Source: Haliclona indistincta (taxonomy: Eukaryota; Porifera; Demospongiae; Haplosclerida; Chalinidae). Taken from it: DNA of 64,000 nt. Of this stretch, positions 57,224 to 64,000 are shown piece after piece. The notes under the pieces were generated by a model. That model was not told the origin of the DNA, did no database searches, and saw nothing but the letters and a program-made list of their open reading frames with translations. Each line of letters opens with the position of its first letter. Position 1 is the stretch's first letter. Both the position numbers and the translations under genes were made by a program. The DNA is taken from contig OZ024790.1 in the NCBI GenBank assembly GCA_964017065.1, forward strand, positions 5,428,237-5,492,236, read 5' to 3'.

Positions 57224-58644
57224 TAGTCACCTTCTCTTTAGGTACACTTTCGTTTCAACAAAGGTGTATCCATAAAACTTCCTAGAGAAGTTCACAAAGC
57301 ATCAAAGAATATGTACAAATAATAAAATCTGTGTTCCCGCTTACCTGACAAACATGACAGCTAGTTTTATCAGAACATCCGCTTCGTCGCGCTCCTAGTA
57401 CGAATGCTTCTCGGCCGTTTTTTCACCATTAAGATAGTAGCTTCCCGTCACTAACGTTTGAAAAGAATTAACCAGGTACGAGAGAACGTTTTAGCCAGCA
57501 TTTAGTCGCCAAAGGTAGCCAAAAAGATCTGTACAGGTAAGGAACTTCAGCGACTCCATGCAAGCAAAAACTACCATGAATTGCTGGACACGCCCACTTC
57601 CGTTGGAAAATAAAAAGTACGGTTGCGATTCGACTGATGCGGACAAATTGTCTGCATACTAATGTCTGTGGTCACATGAGTTACAATAGTTATAGATCAG
57701 GTCAGGAAGACATGACAGATACTATGCTGTGTTCCTTGGTGGCGCTCGAAGATGGCAGCGCTCACAAATGTAATGGCAACAACAATAAATCGCAAATTAT
57801 TTTTCCACACCTGTTGGTAGCGAAATCGCTGCTTTGAGCCAGCTAAGAAGTGACTGGCTGCCAGGTAGTACTTATTAGTCAACGAAGATTACCCTAGATG
57901 CTCTCTGTCATCGATGAATCTGAACACACTGCACTACCGCCATGTTGATCATGTGCTCAACGGCGCGTTTGTCATGTGAATTTGAAAATAAGGCGATCTG
58001 ATTGGTTATTTCCATTTTCTGAGAATGAAACGTCATCAAGACCGAGAAAAGTCGAGCAAGCTGCCAGACCCTCTCAGAAGCAAAGCGGAAGAGGTGTGGT
58101 CTGGGAACGAGACTATTTATTTTACTGTAAAATATTCCGAATATGTCACGAAAACGTGGTAGCAGTTATTCAGACCACGCCTCCATTATTAAGCTTATAA
58201 ACAACTGACTAAGTAGCAACTCGATCGTCAGCTCTAGCTCTGGATCAGTTCGACAAATAACTTTGTGGTGAGCGTGCATACGCAATAGTTAGCCTCGTCC
58301 CCAGGCTCTAAATTTTAGAGCCTGGTTTATACTGTATGCGCATGCGCTTAATTATGACATAATTTACAATTATTTGAGTGGGTGGATGGTGGGCGTAACG
58401 ATCGAATGACGTTTACTGATAAGCCTGTTTGCAGCTAAGACGCCAAAATAAGATGGCGCGCACCAATAACAGAGCTGCAGTAGTGTCAAGCGACTCAAGT
58501 CTACAGGATTATCGGTCCCATATCACACTGCTGTGTTGTTTATGCCATGTACGAGCCATGATCGCCATCGCTGTGCATAGTAAATCCAGTTATTAACAAA
58601 CTTACCGACGTATATCGTCACGAATCAGCAGTCTGTTAGAAATA

Positions 58645-58735
58645 ATGCGCGTATCAATGAAATGCCCCACTCCCCCCCCACCCGGGGTAGGGTGGGGATT
58701 TGTCAAAATTCGTGTGTCAAAAGCCCCACCCCTGG
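58645..58735. mobile_element. Diverged copy of the ATGCGCGTATCAATG MITE
   Basis: It shares the first 40 or so bases with 57143-57223; the right arm is different (GTGTCAAAAGCCCCACCCC). Confidence 0.6.
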
Positions 58736-59369
58736 GGCAGTGTAACTACGAAGCCGGTTCACAGTTTGCCTAAACGATGACACACTACGCAAGTTTGTAG
58801 TTTCTAGTGCAATAATGGTGCCGTTTGTTTATATCTCCCGTTTCCTATGGTTTTACCACCTCCCGTTTTAGGCAACAGTCGACGGTAGCCAGATGGGCGT
58901 GGTCAAATGTACGTGATGAGAGCGCGTGACATCCTTGTCACTTGTACGGCTTCCCGGGCAAGTCCTACAGTTGGTCCGTTCTTTTGACATGATCCAAAGG
59001 CGCTAGAATACAGTCATGACAGTAGATTGCAAACAGGAGAGCTTCACGAACTGCTAAGAAACTGATGAATATTCATCACGTACTACAAACGTGTACGATG
59101 ATAACCGGTGGCGGTGGAATAGACCAGTTGCATGTAAGCACTAAAGAATTTAATTAGCGAATAATTGACGTGACGTCACGACTGGATCCCCAGATAACTG
59201 TCCAAAATGTATTGCTGGCAATGGAGGTCCAACTTTAAAACTCCCGCTCTGCTAAAGCCAGACCGTTTACTTCTATTATACGAATACAGTGTAATACTAG
59301 AAGTCTAGAACGTGTTTTCAAGCGCTGAATAGTGTTTGTTTGCACGATTGGTAAAGCAGTACGAGCAAA

Positions 59370-59660
59370 ATGCCAGGCCAAAGATGCACAGTGTGTGGTA
59401 CTAGTAGGACTACCAACCCAGAAGAAAGCTTCCATCGCGTTCCAAGGCAGAAAGACAGACGAGCGTCGCGGTTGAAAGAGTTTTCTCTGCAAGAGGATGA
59501 TGTGAAAGCCAGTACACGAGTTTTTTGCGACACTTTCCAGATGGAGATGTAGGGGCAGTAATATCTGCAAAGAAGCCACCAGTGCAGAGCAGCAACAGAG
59601 TGCTGTTCGTGTGGCTCAGCTCCTGGGATGTCATCTGGAGTTAGTACTACTTCTAGCGAG
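59370..59660 (+). pseudogene. THAP-domain relic
   Basis: Starts MPGQRCTVCGTSRT, then EESFHRVPRQKDRRASRLKE, then VKASTRVFC, and after a one-base shift RHFPDGDVGAVISAKKP. C-x2-C near the start, RVFC and RHFPDGD reproduce the C2CH THAP zinc finger with its C-terminal HF-x-x-GD. THAP domains are found in P and Kolobok transposases as well as host proteins. The frameshift and absence of a downstream catalytic domain indicate a relic. Confidence 0.65.
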
Positions 59661-59684
59661 CTATTAGCCTTAGCCATCGTCTCT

Positions 59685-60324
59685 CCATAGACGATCGGTC
59701 GTCTACAATCGCTGGACTGGAACAGTGGAATGGAACGGTGGAATGGAATGACCTTTCAAAAATTTTACTTAAAATGTACCAAAATTTTAACAAACTAAAC
59801 CCAAGACCCTAAAACCTTCGCCTAACAGCGCCCAGTATGGACCTAACAGCGCCCAGTATTCGCTTAACAGCGCCCAGTATGGACCTAACAGCGCCCAGTA
59901 TTCGCCTAACAGCGCCCAGTATTCGCCTAACAGCGACCAGTAGTTCGCCTAACAGCGCCCAGTATGGACCTAACGGCGCTCATTACTATTCTGGCGAATA
60001 CTAGACGCCGTTAGGCGAATACTTGGGCGCTGTATAGGTCCATACTGGGCGCTGTTAGGCGAATACTGGGCGCTGTTAGGTCCATACTGGGCGCTGTTAG
60101 GCGAATACTGGGCACTGTTAGGTCCATACTGGGCGCTGTTAGGCGAATACTGGGCGCTGTTAGGTCCATACTGGGCGCTGTTAGGCGAAGGTTTTAGGGT
60201 CTTGGGTTTAGTGTGTTAAAATTTTGGTACATTTTAAGTAAAATTTTTGAAAGGTCATTCCATTCCACCGTTCCATTCCACTGTTCCCGTCCAGCGATTG
60301 TAGACGACCATAGACGATCTATGG
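59685..60324. mobile_element. 640-base palindromic element with 21/42-base internal repeats
   Basis: Both arms start CCATAG and pass through GTCGTCTACAATCGCTGG, GGAACAGTGGAATGGAACGG and CCTAAAACCTTCGC. They end in repeats of CTAACAGCGCCCAGTAT followed alternately by GGAC or TCGC, converging on the centre near 60002. TCTCT flanks both ends (59680-59684, 60325-60329). No ORF. Confidence 0.9.
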
Positions 60325-60851
60325 TCTCTTAGATCATCAAGCGTCCACTGTCGTTCGTGTACTAACTTTATTGCTGCCACACAATCGCTATCCACTACGT
60401 GAACGATTGAACGTTAGCGATCTGTTCATGTTCGTTCAATGTGCGCTGTAGTTGGAGAATAGCGGCAAATTTAAAGCAGACAATTGGCGATTCTCCATTC
60501 ACGGTAATACTATTTCTCTGGCAACCAAGGGATCCAAACGTGACGTCACGTTTAATTATCGAAGCAATTAAAATACTTTCGCTTACATGCAACTGGTCTA
60601 TTCCACCGCTAGTCGCGCATGCGTATGCAGTGTATACCAGGCGCTTCTTTCTGCCTTCGCTCCACCCCTTTTTAGCGCCTGGGTACGAGGCTATTACTAG
60701 AGGACATAAAAAACGTGAACCATAGACCATAAACAGTGTTTAAAGCGTACCTAGGAAAGGTCAAAGAGCCACCTGCGCTATAAATCCTATATTGCACACT
60801 TTAGCTAAGATGGCTTCACGCCACTTTCAACTGACAATCTTTGACAAATTA

Positions 60852-60972
60852 AGGTATGCTGTATGAACGATAAAGCATTCGGGATTGGGTCTTGCAGCAG
60901 ATACAGTCGCCTAGTGCTATATATACCAGTCTCTTGACCCAATCCTTCGTGCTTTATCAGTCATACAGCACT
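60852..60972. mobile_element. Short foldback, TGCTGTATGA family
   Basis: TGCTGTATGAACGATAAAGC with GGATTGGGTC is mirrored by GACCCAATCC with GCTTTATCAGTCATACAGCA, imperfectly. About 120 bases, non-coding. Confidence 0.65.
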
Positions 60973-61082
60973 CCCCAAGCGTACTTTAACTAGTATTTAT
61001 GTAAGGAGTGAAAATGTAAAAAAAAACTACAGCAAAATGATGTTGTTACAGTGATTTTATGGCACTTCAAGGAACTTACTGT

Positions 61083-64000
61083 GATGACAGTGAGTGTAAG
61101 TGTGAGTGTGAGTGTGAGAGTGAGAGTGAGTGTGAGTGTGAGTGTGAGAGTGAGTGTGAGTGTGAGTGTGAGAGTGAGTGTGAGTGAGTGTGAGAGAGTG
61201 TGATTGAGTGTGAGTGAGTGTGAGTGAGTGTGTGTGTGAGTGAGTGTGAGTGAGTGTGAGAGAGTGTGAGTTAGCATAGTGTGAGTGTGAGTGTGAGTGA
61301 GTGTGAGTGAGTGTGCGTGAGTGTGGGTGAGTGTGAGTGAGTGTGAGTGTGAGAGTGTGAGAGTGTGAGAGTGTGAGTGTGAGTGTGAGTGTAGGAGAGT
61401 GAGTGCGAGTGTGAGTGTGAGTGTGAGAGTGAGAGTGAGTATGAGAGTGAGAGAGTGTGAGTGAGTGTGACTGAGTGTGAGTTAGTGTGAGCGAGTGTGA
61501 GTGAGTGTCAATGAGTGTGAGTGAGTGTGAGTGAGTGAGTGTGAGTGAGTGAGAGTGAGTGTGAGAGTGCGTGAGTGAGTGTGAGTGAGTGTGAGTGCGA
61601 GCGCGAGTGCGAGTGAGAGTGAGTGAGAATGAGAGTGAGAGTGCGAGTGCGAGTGAGAGTGAGAGTGAGAGTGAGAGTGTGAGTGTGAGTGTGAGTGTGA
61701 GTGTGAGTGTGAGTGACAGTGAGAGTGAGAGTGAGAGTGTGAGTTTGAGTGTGAGTGTGAGTGTGATTATGAGTGTAAGTGTGAGTGTGAGTGAGTGTGA
61801 GTAAGTGAGTGTGAGTAATTGAGCGAGTGTGAGTGAGTGAGTGTGAGTGAGTGAGTGAGTGTGAGTGAGTGTTAGTGAGTGTGAATGAGTGTGACTGAGT
61901 GTGAATGGGTGTGAGTGAAAGTGAGTGAGTGTGAGTGAGTGAGTGTGAGTGAGTGTGAGTGAGTGAGTGTGAGTGAGTGAGTGTGAGTTAGTGAGTGTGC
62001 GAGAGTGTGAGTGTGAATCTCAGTGTGAGTGAGTGTGAGTGAGTGAGTGTGAGTGAGTGAGTGTGAGTGAGTGAGTGTGAGTTAGTGAGTGTGCGAGAGT
62101 GTGAGTGTGAATCTCAGTGTGAGTGAGTGTGAATGAGTGTGAGTGTGAGTGAGTGTGAGTGAGTGAGTGTGAGTGAGTATGTGTGAGTGTGAGTGTGAGA
62201 GAGTGAGTGTGTATGTGAGTGTGAGTGTGAAAGTGTGAGTGTGAGTTTGAGTGTGAGTGTGAGTGAGTGAGTATGAGTGAGTGAGTGTGAGTCAGTGAGT
62301 GTGAGTGAGTGAGTGAGTGTGAGTGAGTGTGAGTTTGTGTGAGAGAGTGTGAGTGAGTGTGAGTGTGAGTGAGTGTGAGTGAGTGTGAGTGTGAGTGAGT
62401 GTGAGAGAGTGAGTGTGAATGAGTCTGAGTGTGAGTGAGTGTGAGTGAGTGTGAATGTGAGGGAGTGTGAGTGAGTGAGTGTGAGTGTGAGTGTGAGTGA
62501 GCGAGTGAGTGAGTGAGTGTGAGTGAGTGTGAGTGAGTGTGAGTGAGTGAGTGAGTGTGAGTCAGTTTGAGTTTGAGTGAGTGTGAGTGAGTGTGAGAGA
62601 GTGTGAGTGTGTGTGTGAAGTGCGAGTGCGAGTGAGAGTGAGAGTGAGCGTGAGCGTGAGCGTGAGCGTGAGCGTGAGCGTAAGCGTGAGTGTGAGTGAG
62701 TGAGTGTGAGTGAGTGTGAGTGAGTGAATGTGAGTGAGTGAGTGCAAGTGAGTGAGTGTGAGTGTGAGTGAGTGAGTGTGATTGTGAGTGAGTGAGATTG
62801 AGAGTGAGTATGAGAGTGAGAGAGTGTGAGTGAGTGTGACTGAGTGCGAGTTAGTGTGAGCGAGTGTGAGTGAGTGTCAATGAGTGTTGAGTGAGTGAGT
62901 GTGAGTGAGTGAGAGTGAGTGTGAGAGTGCGTGAGTGAGTGTGAGTGAGTGTGAGTGCGAGCGCGAGTGCGAGTGAGAGTGAGTGAGAGTGCGAGTGCGA
63001 GTGCGAGTGAGAGTGAGAGTGAGAGTGAGAGTGTGAGTGTGAGTGTGAGTGTGAGTGTGAGTGTGAGTGACAGTGAGAGTGAGAGTGAGAGTGTGAGTTT
63101 GAGTGTGAGTGTGAGTGTGATTATGAGTGTAAGTGTGAGTGTGAGTGAGTGTGAGTAAGTGAGTGTGAGTAATTGAGCGAGTGTGAGTGAGTGAGTGTGA
63201 GTGAGTGAGTGAGTGAGTGAGTGTGAGTGAGTGTTAGTGAGTGTGAATGAGTGTGACTGAGTGTGAATGGGTGTGAGTGAAAGTGAGTGAGTGTGAGTGA
63301 GTGTGAGTGAGTGTGAGTGAGTGAGTTTGAGTTAGTGAGTGAATCTCAGTGTGAGTGTGAATCTCAGTGTGAGTGAGTGTGAATGAGTGTGAGTGTGAGT
63401 GAGTGAGTGAGTGTGAGTGAGTGAGTGTGAGTGAGTATGTGTGAGTGTGAGTGTGAGAGAGTGAGTGTGTATGTGTGTGTGAGTGTGAAAGAGTGAGTGT
63501 GAGTTTGAGTGTGAGTGTGAGTGAGTGAGTATGAGTGAGTGAGTGTGAGTCAGTGAGTGTGAGTGAGTGTGAGTGAGTGTGAGTTTGTGTGAGAGAGTGT
63601 GAGTGAGTGTGAGTGTGAGTGAGTGTGAGTGAGTGTGAGTGAGTGTGAGTGAGTGTGAGAGAGTGAGTGTGAGTCTGAGTCTGAGTGTGAGTGAGTGTGA
63701 GTGAGTGTGAGTGACTGTGAATGTGAGGGAGTGTGAGTGAGTGAGTGTGAGTGTGAGTGTGAGTGAGTGAGTGAGTGTGAGTGAGTGTGAGTGAGTGAGT
63801 GTGAGTCAGTTTGAGTTTGAGTGAGTGTGAGTGAGTGTGAGTGAGTGTGAGAGAGTGTGAGTGAGTGTGTGTGTGAAGTGCGAGTGCGAGTGAGAGTGAG
63901 AGTGAGAGTGAGCGTGAGCGTGAGGGTGAGCGTGAGCGTAAGCGTGAGTGTGAGTGAGTGAGTGTGAGTGAGTGTGAGTGAGTGAATGTGAGTGAGTGAG
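61083..64000 (+). repeat. GTGAGT/GAGAGT satellite with higher-order structure, continues beyond window
   Basis: At least 2.9 kb built almost entirely from GTGA, GTGAGT and GAGAGT units with rarer CGAGCG and GAATCTCAGT variants. Variant blocks recur in order: a GTGCGAGCGCGAGTGCGAG block at about 61600 and 62955 (about 1.36 kb apart), and a GTGAAGTGCGAGTGCGAG block near 62615 and 63875 (about 1.26 kb apart). This shows a higher-order unit of about 1.3 kb present at least twice. Open frames of the SESESVSV or LTLTLT type here are artefacts. Confidence 0.95.

Larger units (their letters stand above)
53453..58115. mobile_element. 4.66 kb nested MULE-like element with 9-base target duplication
   Basis: Ends start TAGTCTCGTTCCCAGACCAC and stay paired for about 85 bases (GAGAGGGT-CTGGCAGCTTGCTC, CGACTTTTCTCGGTCTTG). 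TTTATTTTA is duplicated at 53444-53452 and 58116-58124. The TIR tip resembles that of the host element (TAGYCTCGTNCCCAG), so both belong to one broad family. It contains a 1.1 kb palindrome, CXC-domain relics and a small palindromic MITE. Confidence 0.9.
59105..60610. mobile_element. Element bounded by CCGGTGGCGGTGG...CCACCGC inverted ends
   Basis: 59105-59175 (GGCGGTGGAATAGACCAGTT, GCATGTAAGC, TTTAATTAGCG, TGACGTGACGTCA) pairs with 60541-60610 in inverted orientation. Between them lie the THAP-like relic and the 640-base palindrome, so this is another nesting level or the subterminal repeats of the outer element. No target duplication identified. Confidence 0.6.
53390..60693. mobile_element. 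7.3 kb MULE-like composite element with 10-base target duplication
   Basis: The left end TAGCCTCGTACCCAGGCGCTA and the right end (complement of the same 20 bases) are flanked by the perfect duplication TTACTAGAGG at 53380-53389 and 60694-60703. A 9-11 base duplication is typical of MULE elements. It inserted only 47 bases upstream (in gene sense) of the ankyrin exon acceptor of the TRP-like gene. Its interior holds other elements: 53453-58115 (own 9-base duplication), an inner terminus-like TAGCCTCGTCCCCAGGC at about 58286, a THAP-like relic and the 59685-60324 palindrome. No intact transposase is visible, so it is non-autonomous. Confidence 0.88.

Noticed and set aside
61595..63158. SESESVSV and LTLTLT open frames in the terminal satellite
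   Set aside because: Direct translation of GTGAGT/GAGAGT units with no start context, splice sites or domain.

Overview
This 64 kb window comes from a compact animal nuclear genome. Its genes are split into many small exons by GT-AG introns, many only about 50 bases long. All confidently read proteins are animal orthologues. The rest is a dense mosaic of transposon relics, foldback elements and simple repeats. Short introns, a paired-like (PRD-class) homeobox gene, and TE families (MULE, hAT, DIRS-like, RT LINE) resembling those in sponge and cnidarian genomes point to an early-branching metazoan, most likely a demosponge. That assignment is inference. A 200-base assembly gap lies at 23801-24000.

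Layout. 1-1645: AAATCC-type tandem arrays bracketed by an inverted repeat, ending at the MSH5 start codon. 1646-10350 (+): MSH5, 27 exons. 11247-13308 (-): NTHL1, convergent with MSH5. 13.3-31.2 kb: no intact host gene; a transposon graveyard (MULE, Tc1/mariner, DIRS-like retroelement, hAT) in which elements are nested inside one another with readable target-site duplications. 31213-32423 (-) RBM48 and 33163-37058 (+) THOC3 form a divergent pair. 37202-39414 (+): an unrecognised type I membrane protein with a proline- and tyrosine-rich tail. 39590-40320 (-): a decayed homeobox duplicate, next to a 5'-truncated LINE. 42871-44698 (-): the intact homeobox gene. 45857-53333 (-): 3' part of an ankyrin-repeat TRP-like channel gene, with a LINE and MITEs in its introns. 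53390-60693: a 7.3 kb MULE-like element with a 10-base target duplication. It contains a 4.7 kb element with its own 9-base duplication, which holds a nearly 1.1 kb palindrome. 61083-64000: a GTGAGT-type satellite with a higher-order period of about 1.3 kb.

The host genes are functionally unrelated housekeeping or regulatory genes: meiotic crossover (MSH5), base excision repair (NTHL1), minor splicing (RBM48), mRNA export (THOC3), transcription (homeobox) and ion transport (TRP-like). The most unusual biology is structural: foldback elements at several levels of nesting, internally repetitive palindromes, and repeat arrays that begin at or near splice donors. I found no prokaryote-type operon, CRISPR array or defence cassette.
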